A stretch of 21,087 nucleotides of DNA from Phycisphaerae bacterium (GCA_029260155.1 JAJDDU010000378.1:1-21087), one strand, 5' to 3'; positions 6,891 through 15,661 are shown, counted from the first letter of the stretch. Numbers and translations: made by a program. Notes: a model not told the origin generated them from the sequence alone.

Positions 6891-8087
6891 CTACGGGTTC
6901 GGTGTGACGAGGCGCTGAAACGCGCCGAAGTCGTGAAAGTCGATGTCGCCATCGATGTCAAAGTCGAACATGTCCAAGCACACGGGAGGCATCTGCACGC
7001 CACACTCCACGTTGCTCATGCAATTCTGCATGGACTGGAAGTCGAGCGTATTGACGAATGCGTCTCCGGTGAAGTCCCCCTCAGCACGAACTCGCCACAA
7101 TAGCCAGATATCGATTTCGGGGAAGTCACCTGACGCGAGCGCGATCGAACCACTGTCGTTGATACTAAACCCACCGTTGTTCAGGTCCGGGGAATCCGTT
7201 AGTTGATATGTAACTCCATCCCGAACCAGGAACGGAGACCAGTGAGTCTCCGTCCAAAAATCGTAGAGCGTATCTCCCACATTATTGAGAACCGGACCGC
7301 TGCCGTCATCCTCGGTGTTGGGCAGCACGGTGATCTCTCCGTTCTGCCAGAGCTTGATACCCTCGTTGTCGTTCCACCCCCTGGTGGGTGTGTCATTGAT
7401 GGCGCATCCTTGGGCCTGCGTCGTCCCGTCGGTGAGTTCAAGCACTTCGCCGCCGATCAAGCACATGATCGTTGATCGCCACGAGGGTCTGGCGTTGAAG
7501 TCGTATCGCACCCATGCGATGTCGTCGTTTGAATTCACCGTGATGCACTGATTGGAAAGACCGTTGTGCGTAATCTGTGTGATCACGCCATCCCGATACT
7601 CGAACAACTCGGCAGAGTCTTCGCCGGTCTGTCTGGCCCACACGATGAGCTCGCTGTTTCCCACCGTGGGCTGAAAGTCGTGCACCGCATTGTCCGTGAT
7701 TTGCTCAATCACGCCGCCCTTGTAGCGAACGACTTCCCAATCGTCGTCCACCGCTTGGCGATACCAGACAATCGTTCCCGCATCATTGATCTTTGGGAAT
7801 CGGTCCACCAAGTTGTCAGAAGTGAGCTGCCGCAGCTTGCCGTTCTCGTACAGAAAGATCTCCTCGTTGGTTCCGTCGGGATTGGGCTGGATGCGCTTGC
7901 TGAACACGATCTGTCCCGCATTATTCATGGCCACGCCCCGATCCTGATCCGGATCGTCGGTGATCTTGACCAATTCCCATCCGGGTGGCGGGCCTTGGAC
8001 GATGTCCGGACCCTGTGCGTACGACGCCCGCGCAATGAGTAGAATGCACCATGTGAAATGCGTGATTGGGCGAATGCACGTGAGCAT
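6891..8087 (-). CDS. Secreted beta-propeller-like protein with C-terminal dockerin-like domain
   Basis: A 398-residue exported protein. The signal peptide (about 1-24) ends ASYAQ. The body is built of recurring 40-60-residue units with the pattern IxQITxN..., IVWxR and LFEYRDGVITQITHNG, resembling TolB/WD40-like beta-propeller repeats. The last 63 residues are a dockerin-like pair of calcium loops: GDFTGDAFVNTLDF, two Cys-containing turns, then FDFDIDGDIDFHDFGAF. In clostridia dockerins plug into cohesins; in planctomycetes such tails are common, without cellulosomes, and their partner is unknown. ATG 8087 is chosen because GGAGG lies 8 nt upstream (8096-8100); the longer frame to 8153 puts a non-signal sequence in front. 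It lies 317 bp downstream of wecB on the same strand and has no evident functional link to it. Confidence 0.8.
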   Translation of the reverse strand: MLTCIRPITHFTWCILLIARASYAQGPDIVQGPPPGWELVKITDDPDQDRGVAMNNAGQIVFSKRIQPNPDGTNEEIFLYENGKLRQLTSDNLVDRFPKINDAGTIVWYRQAVDDDWEVVRYKGGVIEQITDNAVHDFQPTVGNSELIVWARQTGEDSAELFEYRDGVITQITHNGLSNQCITVNSNDDIAWVRYDFNARPSWRSTIMCLIGGEVLELTDGTTQAQGCAINDTPTRGWNDNEGIKLWQNGEITVLPNTEDDGSGPVLNNVGDTLYDFWTETHWSPFLVRDGVTYQLTDSPDLNNGGFSINDSGSIALASGDFPEIDIWLLWRVRAEGDFTGDAFVNTLDFQSMQNCMSNVECGVQMPPVCLDMFDFDIDGDIDFHDFGAFQRLVTPNP

Positions 8088-8404
8088 GCCTTCCACCTCC
8101 CTCGTCAAGGCTAATCCGAAGACGCGGCAGCAGGCCCTGTGGAGCCGCCGCACGGCCCGCCGAGACCGTAAGTCACGACGTCATCATATACCCCAACCGG
8201 GCGACAGGACGCGGAAAACTGAAAACTGCAACTTGAAAACTGAAAGGCCCGTTTCGCTTCGCCTCCGGCCTCATAAAGTATACACGCTGGATCGTTTCCG
8301 GTCAATCGGAAAACGCGGAATTGCCGGAATAAGGGCTACAGTCGAATCCTATGTGCGACTGAATTGCGAACGGTCTGCCTATGTCCGCAACTTGCGTAAG
8401 CGGT
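8088..8404. other. Intergenic region between wecB and the beta-propeller gene
   Basis: 317 bp with no convincing gene. It contains a heptanucleotide repeat tract (8214-8248). On the minus strand, just before that tract, a weak AGGCC...GGCCT dyad is followed by a T-rich stretch and could end the wecB transcript. No strong promoter for the beta-propeller gene was seen. Confidence 0.5.
8214..8248. repeat. Heptanucleotide tandem repeat, tract A
   Basis: Five consecutive 7-bp units: GAAAACT, GAAAACT, GCAACTT, GAAAACT, GAAAGGC. The tract sits in an intergenic region. Related 7-bp tracts occur at 17943 and 19865. Short tandem heptamers are known from cyanobacterial genomes; their function is not established. 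Confidence 0.7.
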
Positions 8405-9538
8405 CTATTGAGAAACGCTTGCGTGTTTTGCCGCGGGAACGCCGCGTGCGACGGACCATTTGTTGATGACCTCGACGATGCGCTCTGCGGCTTTCCCATC
8501 CCAGAGGGCGGGGCGTTTGGTGGATTCTGTGGCGCTCAGAGCTGTGTGGAATGCGTCGATGATTTTTTGCGGATCACTGCCGACGAGTTGATTGGTGCCT
8601 TCGTCAATGGTGACCGGACGCTCAGTGTTCTCGCGGAGTGTCAGGCAGGGGACACTAAGAATAGTGGTTTCTTCTTGAATACCGCCGGAATCAGTTAGCA
8701 CGCAGGCAGCCCGACTCATGAGGTGCATGAAGTCGAGGTATCCCAGTGGATCTACTATGCGGAGATTCGACATTTCCGCGACGCGCGCGCCCAGGGGACT
8801 CTTGCCGAGATTGGCGCGCGTACGCGGGTGCATCGGGAATACGACCGGCATTTGACTTTGAATCTGCTCCAATGCGGTCAGGATTCGCGCGAACGTCTCT
8901 TCGTCGTCGACGTTTGACGGCCTGTGCAGTGTTACGACGGCGTAGTGCTTGGCTTCGAGGCGCAGAGTCTCCAGGACTGTCGACTCGGCGGCTTTGTCGC
9001 GGAATCCGAGAAGTGTGTCGATCATCACATTGCCGACGAAGTGTATCTTGTCGTCTGCAACGCCCTCGCATCGGAGGTTTTCCACGCCGCTGGGCTCTGT
9101 CACGAAAAGTAATTCAGCCAGACAATCGGTGACCAGACGGTTTACCTCTTCGGGCATTGTGCGATCGAACGAACGCAGCCCGGCTTCGACGTGTATGACG
9201 GGAATGTTGAGCTTGGTGGCGACGAGGGTACAGGCCACCGTCGAGTTGACATCGCCGACGACCAACACGGCGTCCGGTTTGTGTTGGAGGACCACGGGCT
9301 CGAAGCGGGTCATGATCTCGGCAGTCTGCACCGCGTGCGACCCGCTGCCGACCTCAAGATTGATGTCGGGCACGGGAATATCGAGCTCATCGAAGAACCA
9401 CTTGTTCATCTTCTCGTCGTAGTGTTGGCCGGTGTGGACCAGGATGGGCTGGATGCGCCCGTCGGCGCGGTAGGCGCGCATCAGGGGCGCGATTTTCATG
9501 AAGTTTGGCCTGGCGCCGCAAACGTTGATGATCTTCAC
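8405..9538 (-). CDS. wecB: UDP-N-acetylglucosamine 2-epimerase, non-hydrolysing
   Basis: A 377-residue cytoplasmic enzyme of the WecB/MnaA family that interconverts UDP-GlcNAc and UDP-ManNAc, the precursor of ManNAc and ManNAcA residues in surface polysaccharides. Motifs in order: GARPNFMKIAPLM, HTGQHYDEKMN, GDVNSTVA, HVEAGLRSFDRTMPEEVNR, HPRTR, LTDSGGIQEE and RENTERP; these cover the two Rossmann-like domains and the active-site Asp/Glu/His residues of the GT-B fold. GTG 9538 is chosen because AAGGAG lies 6 nt upstream (9545-9550) and VKIINVCGARPN starts where family members start; ATG 9562 or GTG 9565 upstream would add a tail. It is divergent from the protease gene (269-bp gap) and lies near the EPS operon, which it probably feeds. 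Confidence 0.95.
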   Translation of the reverse strand: MKIINVCGARPNFMKIAPLMRAYRADGRIQPILVHTGQHYDEKMNKWFFDELDIPVPDINLEVGSGSHAVQTAEIMTRFEPVVLQHKPDAVLVVGDVNSTVACTLVATKLNIPVIHVEAGLRSFDRTMPEEVNRLVTDCLAELLFVTEPSGVENLRCEGVADDKIHFVGNVMIDTLLGFRDKAAESTVLETLRLEAKHYAVVTLHRPSNVDDEETFARILTALEQIQSQMPVVFPMHPRTRANLGKSPLGARVAEMSNLRIVDPLGYLDFMHLMSRAACVLTDSGGIQEETTILSVPCLTLRENTERPVTIDEGTNQLVGSDPQKIIDAFHTALSATESTKRPALWDGKAAERIVEVINKWSVARGVPAAKHASVSQ

Positions 9539-9544
9539 ACCGTT

Positions 9545-9550
9545 CTCCTT
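9545..9550 (-). promoter_or_regulatory. Ribosome binding site AAGGAG deciding the wecB start
   Basis: AAGGAG on the minus strand, 6 nt before GTG 9538. It favours this non-ATG start over ATG 9562, which would put the site inside the gene. Confidence 0.75.
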
Positions 9551-9807
9551 GTTGGTCAGCATCACACTCTATGGTTTTCGGTCAGTTTGCAGCGCCTGCG
9601 TTGATGCACACATCGCGGTGGCGAAATCAATGTTATCGGTAGTAGGGCTGAATGGACAGTGTTCGCCCGCGCACGTCCGGGTAACGGTCGACGCTGGTGG
9701 GGCGTTCAGACCCCCTCGATATCGTGTCGATGATCAGAATCGTAAGTTCAGTGATAGGAACGCGCAGCCGCGAAATCACGGCGGAGTGCGGTGGGAAACG
9801 GTGAGCT

Positions 9808-11763
9808 ATGGGTGAACGGTTGAACATCATCTCGCAATCGGCGGTCCGGTGGGCTGCTTTCCTGACGGTTATGGGCTTGGCCGGTTGCGAGCTGCCGCCG
9901 CTGGAGGCTGAAGATCCGCCGGTGGAGGAGATGTCCTCGGAGGATGACGCCGAGGGCGATGGGCTTGTTGGCGTTGCTTCGGTGTTTGTGTTTGACGAAG
10001 ACGACGACCCGGAGATCGCGCGTCTGCCGTTTGTGGAGACTGAACTGCTGGCCCGCATCCTGCCTGGCGCGGAGCGGGATGAACTTGAGGCTGCCTACGG
10101 TGCGCTCGGGGTGACCGTGTCGGAGGAACTGCCCGAGATTCAGACGACCGCGTTGCTGGTCGATCGCGATCGCCTCCTCGCTGTGGCGGAGTCGCTGGCG
10201 GGTAACCCGCTGTTCGAGTCGGTTCACAAGAGCTACGTCTACGACCCCGAGCAATTGCCGGACGATTCGAGCTTCGGTAGGCAGGACCACTTCGCACCGA
10301 TCGGCGTGGACGAGGCCTGGGAGGTCACGACGGGCTCGGAGGACATGATTATCGCGATCCTGGACACGGGCGTTGAACCGGATCATCCGGATCTTGAGGA
10401 ACGCTTGCTCGATGGGTGGAATTCCCACGACAAAAACGGGGACAGCGCCGACGTTCTGGGTCATGGAACGGCTGTTGCGGGTTCGGCGGCTGCGGTGTCG
10501 GACAATAACGCAGGGGTGGCGGGCGTTACGTGGGACAATCCGATCCTGCCGGTGCGCGTGTCCGACGACGACGGGCGTGCAGCGAGCAAGGACATCGCGG
10601 CTGGCATCATCTGGGCGGTCGACAAGGGTGCGCGGGTGATCAACGTGAGTTTCGCGCCACTTGGCTCTGATCGCACGGTGCTGGCGGCCGCTCGGTTCGC
10701 GCGGAACTCCGGTGCGCTGGTCTTCATCAGCACGGGCAACGCGGGCAGATCGTTCCGTTCGCGTGAGACGAGTGACGCCGTCTTCGTCGGTGCACTCGAA
10801 GAGTCTGACACGCTGGCGTCTTTTTCAAACACCGGACCCTTCGTGACACTGGTTGCTCCGGGAGCGGGCATCTACACGACCAAGCCGGGCGGGTCGTACG
10901 GTCGCGTAAGCGGCACATCGTTCTCCAGCCCGATTGTGGCGGGCGTGGCAGCTCTGGTGTGGTCGGTGAATCCCGATTTTCGTCCCGCGACGATTGAGAA
11001 CTTGCTGATGGACACGGCCGCCGACCTCGGCGCCGACGGGCGCGATAAGGAGTTCGGATTCGGCAGGATTGACGCAGCCGCCGCGGTTGCGGAGGCCTTG
11101 GAAACGCTGGAGGAGGAAGATACCAAGTCGCCGAGCGTGGACATCATCAAGCCCGCCGACAGGTCGAGGGTTTCCGGCATCGTGAATGTGTCGGTTGGCG
11201 CGTTCGACTCCGGGGAGTTGGCTGACGTGGTGCTCTTCGTCGACGGTGAGCCGTTTGCCACCGACACGGCAGAGCCGTTCAAGTTCGCGATCAGTACGCG
11301 AAAGCTGACCAATGGCACACACACGCTGACGGCGACGGCGACGGATCTCTCGGGCAACGCGTCGAGCTCCGATCGGGTACGCGTTACCGTAAGCGGCGGG
11401 CGGTCCGGGGGGAGTTCCGGAGGCGATTCGGGCGGCAGCCAATCGACATCCAACGCGTCGGGGACAGCCGGCGTGGACACGATTCCACCCGGCGTGGAGA
11501 TCGAATTCCCAGCGGACGGGTCGCGGGTCTTAAGCAGCGTGGGTGTTCAGGCGATCGTGTCCGATGATGTCGAACTGGGTTCGGTTGAGTGGTTGGTCGA
11601 CGGCGTCCGGGTGGAAACCGTGGGGCTGAGTGGCACTAGTCGGACGATCAATTTCCTTTGGAACGCGCGCGAGGCCTCGATCGGGCGTCACACGATAACG
11701 ATCCGCGTTTTGGACGGAGCAGGCAACGAGTCGGCTTTGGCCGTGAGTTTGCTAAAGGAATAA
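9808..11763 (+). CDS. Subtilisin-family (S8) serine protease lipoprotein with Ig-like domains
   Basis: A 651-residue protein. The lipoprotein signal ends LAGC (Cys27), so it is probably anchored to a membrane facing the periplasm or the outside. An acidic linker and a propeptide-like region (about 50-150) precede the S8 domain (about 160-435). The full triad is present: Asp186 in AILDTGVEPDH, His219 in GHGTAVAG and Ser371 in SGTSFSSPIVAG; Asn311 in STGNAG is the oxyanion residue. Two Ig-like (Big-type) modules follow: about 445-530 (PSVDIIKPADRSRVSG to RVRVTVSG) and about 555-650 (PPGVEIEFPADGSRVLSS to the end), joined by a Gly/Ser linker. It is 513 bp before the EPS operon and likely a separate unit. 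Substrate unknown; processing of surface proteins is a guess. The start has only a weak GGTGAG. Confidence 0.93.
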   Translation: MGERLNIISQSAVRWAAFLTVMGLAGCELPPLEAEDPPVEEMSSEDDAEGDGLVGVASVFVFDEDDDPEIARLPFVETELLARILPGAERDELEAAYGALGVTVSEELPEIQTTALLVDRDRLLAVAESLAGNPLFESVHKSYVYDPEQLPDDSSFGRQDHFAPIGVDEAWEVTTGSEDMIIAILDTGVEPDHPDLEERLLDGWNSHDKNGDSADVLGHGTAVAGSAAAVSDNNAGVAGVTWDNPILPVRVSDDDGRAASKDIAAGIIWAVDKGARVINVSFAPLGSDRTVLAAARFARNSGALVFISTGNAGRSFRSRETSDAVFVGALEESDTLASFSNTGPFVTLVAPGAGIYTTKPGGSYGRVSGTSFSSPIVAGVAALVWSVNPDFRPATIENLLMDTAADLGADGRDKEFGFGRIDAAAAVAEALETLEEEDTKSPSVDIIKPADRSRVSGIVNVSVGAFDSGELADVVLFVDGEPFATDTAEPFKFAISTRKLTNGTHTLTATATDLSGNASSSDRVRVTVSGGRSGGSSGGDSGGSQSTSNASGTAGVDTIPPGVEIEFPADGSRVLSSVGVQAIVSDDVELGSVEWLVDGVRVETVGLSGTSRTINFLWNAREASIGRHTITIRVLDGAGNESALAVSLLKE

Positions 11764-11935
11764 CACCAAATGTGCCACAGCGGGCCGCCCAGTGGGGCGA
11801 GAACCACAACTGACGGTACGATCAGGGTATTCCCACTGTTTCAGGGGATTTCGGATGGAAGCATCTCGCGTTACGCACGCGGCGTTTCCGCACCGGTGTG
11901 GAGGTCGAAAACACGGCAGGATTTGCGCTCAGAGC

Positions 11936-11963
11936 TTGACAAATGAGGCAAACCCCCTATCCT
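11936..11963 (+). promoter_or_regulatory. Putative sigma70-like promoter of the EPS operon
   Basis: TTGACA (11936-11941) is a perfect -35 hexamer. TATCCT (11958-11963, 4 of 6) follows after a 16-bp spacer. A second -10-like hexamer, TACAAT (11964-11969), is better in sequence but its 22-bp spacer is too long. The predicted transcript starts near 11970 and would read through the whole heparinase-to-wza run. Prediction by consensus only. Confidence 0.5.
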
Positions 11964-12260
11964 TACAATAGAGGTGGCAGGCGTCAAGGGAATGTGGGTC
12001 TTTCGGAATAGTACAATTGGGTGGGACGCTTCCACGCGTTCGCGCTCATGCGTCGCTCGCCGTCGAGACGGAGTGCCGATCTGTGGCGACCGCGGCATAT
12101 CGCAAGCGATTCCGCCCGTTGAACAATCGTCGGATGCTACGGCCTGGCGGCCATCGAGAGTAGGGCTGGTCGCAACCCCTGTGGTCGGGTTAAGCGGGGA
12201 GTCGAGAACTTCAGTGCGACGGTCCAGCCAGTAGCATTTGGCGTGACACCAGGGGTGCCG

Positions 12261-12266
12261 AGGAGG
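12261..12266 (+). promoter_or_regulatory. Ribosome binding site AGGAGG supporting a TTG start
   Basis: AGGAGG lies 10 nt before TTG 12277. No ATG or GTG in the right frame lies nearer, so the site supports TTG as the start of the heparinase-like gene. Confidence 0.7.
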
Positions 12267-12276
12267 ACACGGTCTT

Positions 12277-14400
12277 TTGCAGTCAATCGCATGGTATCGG
12301 CACCGGCTGCGCAGCATGTCGCTCGCGGAGATGGTGTGGCGGGCTCAAGGCAAGCTAAGGGGTGTGACCGATCGGCTTGCCCATTCGTCGCGTCTGCGGA
12401 TTCTGCCGCTTGCGCAGATCGCCGACGGGAACGGTCGCGACGGACTACTGAAACCCAGAGTACTCGGCCTCCACCTTCGTAGCGTGGACGAGACATCAAA
12501 TGTCCCCGACGATTGGAAGCGGCGTGCCGTTGCGGGTGCGGACAAAGTGGCTGAGCACTGCCTGAGCTTCTTTGATTTGCAGGACAAGCACCTCGGGCGT
12601 GAGATCCAATGGAATCACGAGCACCAAGCCGACCGTCCCACGCCGTTGGGCTTTGCTGACAACATCGACTACCGCGATCACGCGATCACCGGAGATTGCA
12701 AACTGGTTTGGGAGCCCAACCGTCATCACCAGCTGGTGACGCTGGGGCGGGCGTATCGCCTGACCGGCGACGAGCGTTATGCGCGGTCTGCGGGCGACCA
12801 GATGCAAGGGTGGATCGAACAGTGCCCGTACGGCGTTGGCATGAACTGGCGAAGCCCGCTGGAGTTGGGCGTCCGGCTGATCAATTGGGTGTGGACACTG
12901 GAGTTGATTCGCCCGGCGTCTGCGATGACTGAGGAGAACGCGGATCGGGTGTTGGCTGTGGCGTTCCGGCATATGTGGGACATCTCGCGGAAATACTCGC
13001 GGTTCTCGTCGGCCAACAACCACGTGATCGGCGAAGCGGCGGGGGTGTTCGTGGGCAGCAGCTACTTCGCCGGTCTCAAGGATGCGTCCCGCTGGCGTGC
13101 CCGTAGTCGTGAGATTCTGTTGGCGGAGATCATCAAGCAGACGCATCCCGACGGAGGCACGCGTGAGCAGGCCATGGCCTACCATCTGTTCGTGATTCAG
13201 TTTTTCCTGATCGCCGGACTGGTGGCGCGGAACGATGGCGATGAACTCGGCGGTGCGTATTGGGAGCGCCTGGAACGAATGTTCGAGTTTGTGGCTGGGA
13301 TGGCGGAATCCGGCGCTCCGCTGCCGATGTTCGGCGACGCGGACGATGGCTACGTTCTCGATCTGGGATGCTCGTTGACCAATCCCTCGGTGTTAATGTG
13401 TGTCGGAGCCATAGTATTCGATCGCGCCGATTTCAAGGCGCTCGCGGGCGAATTCTCCGAACCTGCCTATTGGCTGTTTGGCGATGAAGGACGGAAGCGG
13501 TTTGACAGTATTGCGGTGAAAGACACGAGCCCGCCGCTGCGCAGTCGCGCGTTTCCTGAGACTGGCTACTACCTGCTGCAGAAAGGCCGGCGCGACGCCG
13601 GCGACAGCGTCAGCGTGGTTTTCGATTGCGGGGAGTTGGGATTTGGTGCGATCGCGGCCCACGGACACGCGGACGCGTTGAGTTTCTCGCTTCGGGCTTC
13701 CGGCGTGGACGTGTTGGTGGATCCTGGTACCTACGACTACTTCACCTACCCTAAGTGGCGCTCGTATTTCAAGAGCACGCGGGCGCACAACACCGTCGTC
13801 GTTGACGACTGCGACCAATCGGAACCGCGCGGTTCGTTCATGTGGGGCCGGCGTGCGCGAGCGACGTTGGTGGGGTGGGAGCCGTCCGATGCGGGCGGAG
13901 CGGTCGCTGGCGAGCACGATGGTTACACGCGACTTGCTGATCCTGTGACCCATCGCCGGTCCATCGAACTCTCCGCGGACGGCTGCACGCTGACTGTTGA
14001 TGACGAGATTATTAGCGAAGGGCGTCACGATATATGTGTCTGTTTTCATCTTGCGGAACACTGCCGAATCGCGAGGACTGACGGCGAGGGAGGCGCGTCG
14101 GTCCCTCTGACGGTCGATTTCGGCATGGGCGTGGTCACGATCGCGCTGGACGAGCGTCTGACAGTGTCGACTGTTTGTGGACAGGAAGGACACGAGGACT
14201 CAAACGGCACGAGCGACTTGCCTATCAGTGGGTGGGTGAGCCGGGGATACCATCGCAAGGCGCGAAGCCACACGATTGAGGCGCGCGGTACAATCGAGGG
14301 AAAGGTGCGTTTCCGGACGCTGTTCACAATCAACATCGCAGCTGCGGGAACGGCCTGTGGCGACGGTGCGGGTTGCACGGGTAGGTCCATCCAGACGTAG
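12277..14400 (+). CDS. Heparinase II/III family polysaccharide lyase
   Basis: A 707-residue protein with the two-part architecture of heparinase II/III-like proteins: an N-terminal alpha/alpha toroid (about 1-370) and a C-terminal beta-sandwich (about 400-690). The N-terminal pattern YRHRLRSMSLAEMVWR is typical of EPS-locus members and supports the TTG start. Motifs include NWRSPLELGVRLINWVW, SANNHVIGE (His249, Glu253), GGTREQAMAYH (Tyr302), GDADDGY and AAHGHADALSFSL (His462, His464), then VDPGTYDYF. His249, Tyr302 and the 462/464 His pair are the likely catalytic residues by analogy with the family, which cleaves uronic-acid-containing polysaccharides by beta-elimination. No signal peptide is obvious, which is usual for members in EPS loci. 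As the first gene of the EPS operon it may degrade or edit the polymer. The exact substrate is unknown. Confidence 0.88.
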   Translation: MQSIAWYRHRLRSMSLAEMVWRAQGKLRGVTDRLAHSSRLRILPLAQIADGNGRDGLLKPRVLGLHLRSVDETSNVPDDWKRRAVAGADKVAEHCLSFFDLQDKHLGREIQWNHEHQADRPTPLGFADNIDYRDHAITGDCKLVWEPNRHHQLVTLGRAYRLTGDERYARSAGDQMQGWIEQCPYGVGMNWRSPLELGVRLINWVWTLELIRPASAMTEENADRVLAVAFRHMWDISRKYSRFSSANNHVIGEAAGVFVGSSYFAGLKDASRWRARSREILLAEIIKQTHPDGGTREQAMAYHLFVIQFFLIAGLVARNDGDELGGAYWERLERMFEFVAGMAESGAPLPMFGDADDGYVLDLGCSLTNPSVLMCVGAIVFDRADFKALAGEFSEPAYWLFGDEGRKRFDSIAVKDTSPPLRSRAFPETGYYLLQKGRRDAGDSVSVVFDCGELGFGAIAAHGHADALSFSLRASGVDVLVDPGTYDYFTYPKWRSYFKSTRAHNTVVVDDCDQSEPRGSFMWGRRARATLVGWEPSDAGGAVAGEHDGYTRLADPVTHRRSIELSADGCTLTVDDEIISEGRHDICVCFHLAEHCRIARTDGEGGASVPLTVDFGMGVVTIALDERLTVSTVCGQEGHEDSNGTSDLPISGWVSRGYHRKARSHTIEARGTIEGKVRFRTLFTINIAAAGTACGDGAGCTGRSIQT

Positions 14401-14461
14401 TACGGGAAACGGAAGCGTGGGGCGTGAAGCATGGCTTCGCGCTGAGCTAGGGGTGGGGTCG

Positions 14462-15601
14462 ATGGCACGACGAAAGAGCAACACGAAACAAAGGGACGCG
14501 AAGGCGGCGGGGGCCTTCACACAAACGACGGCTGGACCTGCGCGTGCGGAGTCACAGCCCAATCGAACGACGACGATGGGCGTTGTTCTGGCTGGAACAC
14601 AGTCGTGGGGCGCATGCCCACTGGAACGAATCCTTCCGCGAGCATTGGCCCCGATTGTGAACTACCCGCTGCTGTTCTACGTACTCGACTGGCTTGATCA
14701 AGGCGGCATCCAACAGGTGAACATCTGTGGAAGCAACAATACGCGCACGCTCCGGCAGAGCCTGAGCAACGGCCACTCCAGTCATGTTCCGGCGGAAATG
14801 CGCATTGACTACTACCACGACATCTCTCCGCGGGGTCCTGCGGGTTGCGTGCGTGATGCGGGCAGCGCTGCGGAGTTTGACCAGTGCGTGGTGGTGGACG
14901 GAACGGTTTTGCCCCAGATCAATCTCGCAGATGTCCTTGCCGCGCACTATCGCTCCGGCGCCGCCCTCACAGTCGTCGTGTCGGCGCAGAACGCATCTGC
15001 GGCCGGCTGCGCGAACGGCCCGACGGACGAGCATCTGACACCGACGGGGGTTTACGTCTTCAGTCGCCGCGTGCTCAAGCATGTACCACCGGCAGGCTAC
15101 CAGGACATCAAGGAGGCGTTGATTCCACGGTTGTACCAGTGCGGTGAATCGGTGCTGACTTATCGAACGGACGCACCGGCGCCGCGGGTGACGGGAGTTG
15201 ATTCATACCTCGCGGTCAACGAGTGGGCCGTGGCGCACTCACTCGAAAGAAGCGACCGTCTCGCGGGTTATCGGACCCTGGGAGAGGCGATGGTTCACCC
15301 GACAGCGTCGGTGGAATCAACGGCCCGTCTGGTCGGGCCCATCGTAGTGGGGGCCAACAGCAGTATTGCACAGGGTGTCACCATTGTTGGGCCGACCACC
15401 ATCGGGGCGAATTGTAGGATAGCAAAGCGGGCGGTCGTGTGTCGCACAGCGATCTGGGACGGCGCTGCCGTCGGTGCCGGAGCAATGGTGGATCGCTGCA
15501 TCGTGACGTACGGGGCGGACGTTCGTGACGACGTCCCACACCGTTACGTGGTGTTATCGCCCGCCGAATGGCGATTTGGCGGGCTTGGGCGGACGGATTG
15601 A
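14462..15601 (+). CDS. Nucleotidyltransferase-like protein with left-handed beta-helix, degenerate active site
   Basis: A 379-residue protein: a basic, low-complexity N-terminus (1-38), a sugar-nucleotidyltransferase-like domain (39-270) and a left-handed beta-helix (about 277-365) with hexapeptides such as VGPIVVGANSSIAQGVTIVG. The overall order matches GlmU/ManC-like NDP-sugar synthases: hydrophobic strand, NYPLLFYVLDWL, GPAGCVRDAG, DVLAAHYRSGA, TGVYVFSRRVL and GVDSYLAVNEW. However, the GGxGTR loop is replaced (VLAGTQSWGACPLERILP), PK becomes PR, the GD metal site reads VVVDGTV, and the W-x-D-x-G site reads APRVTGVDSY. I infer a weak or inactive enzyme, perhaps a scaffold or sensor. ATG 14462 is the last start before the low-complexity tail; ATG 14576 would begin right at the domain. 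It lies between heparinase and wzc in the EPS operon. Confidence 0.75.
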   Translation: MARRKSNTKQRDAKAAGAFTQTTAGPARAESQPNRTTTMGVVLAGTQSWGACPLERILPRALAPIVNYPLLFYVLDWLDQGGIQQVNICGSNNTRTLRQSLSNGHSSHVPAEMRIDYYHDISPRGPAGCVRDAGSAAEFDQCVVVDGTVLPQINLADVLAAHYRSGAALTVVVSAQNASAAGCANGPTDEHLTPTGVYVFSRRVLKHVPPAGYQDIKEALIPRLYQCGESVLTYRTDAPAPRVTGVDSYLAVNEWAVAHSLERSDRLAGYRTLGEAMVHPTASVESTARLVGPIVVGANSSIAQGVTIVGPTTIGANCRIAKRAVVCRTAIWDGAAVGAGAMVDRCIVTYGADVRDDVPHRYVVLSPAEWRFGGLGRTD

Positions 15602-15634
15602 TCGATAAGGTTTTCGGGAGAAGGATTTGGCACC

Positions 15635-15661
15635 ATGGTTTCTGAATCGAGCAATGCATGA
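15635..15661 (+). CDS. Eight-codon upstream ORF overlapping the wzc start
   Basis: ATG GTT TCT GAA TCG AGC AAT GCA TGA encodes MVSESSNA. It has a good ribosome binding region, GGGAGAAGGA at 15616-15625, 9 nt upstream. Its TGA overlaps the wzc ATG as ATGA (15658-15661). The wzc ATG has no purine-rich site at proper distance of its own, so wzc may be translated by re-initiation from this mini-ORF. Chance is possible with so short a frame. Confidence 0.4.
   Translation: MVSESSNA

Larger units (their letters stand above)
11764..12276. other. Intergenic region and putative leader upstream of the EPS operon
   Basis: 513 bp. The first 170 bp look featureless, without a hairpin and T-run for the protease gene. 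A good promoter is at 11936-11963, which would give a leader of roughly 305 nt before the heparinase gene. Frames that stay open in the leader (for example 11974-12234) encode basic, low-information peptides with no family resemblance, so I do not call a gene. Confidence 0.5.

Noticed and set aside
9748..10464. Antisense frame of 238 codons against the protease gene
   Set aside because: It lies opposite a protease with a full catalytic triad and has no domain signal.
11974..12234. Small plus-strand frame in the EPS leader (86 codons, GTG start)
   Set aside because: No ribosome binding site, a basic low-complexity product and no family resemblance; kept as leader only.
11970..12276. Cyclic-di-GMP riboswitch (GEMM) in the EPS leader
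   Set aside because: I looked for the conserved GEMM core and saw no match; a covariance search is needed for a firm negative.
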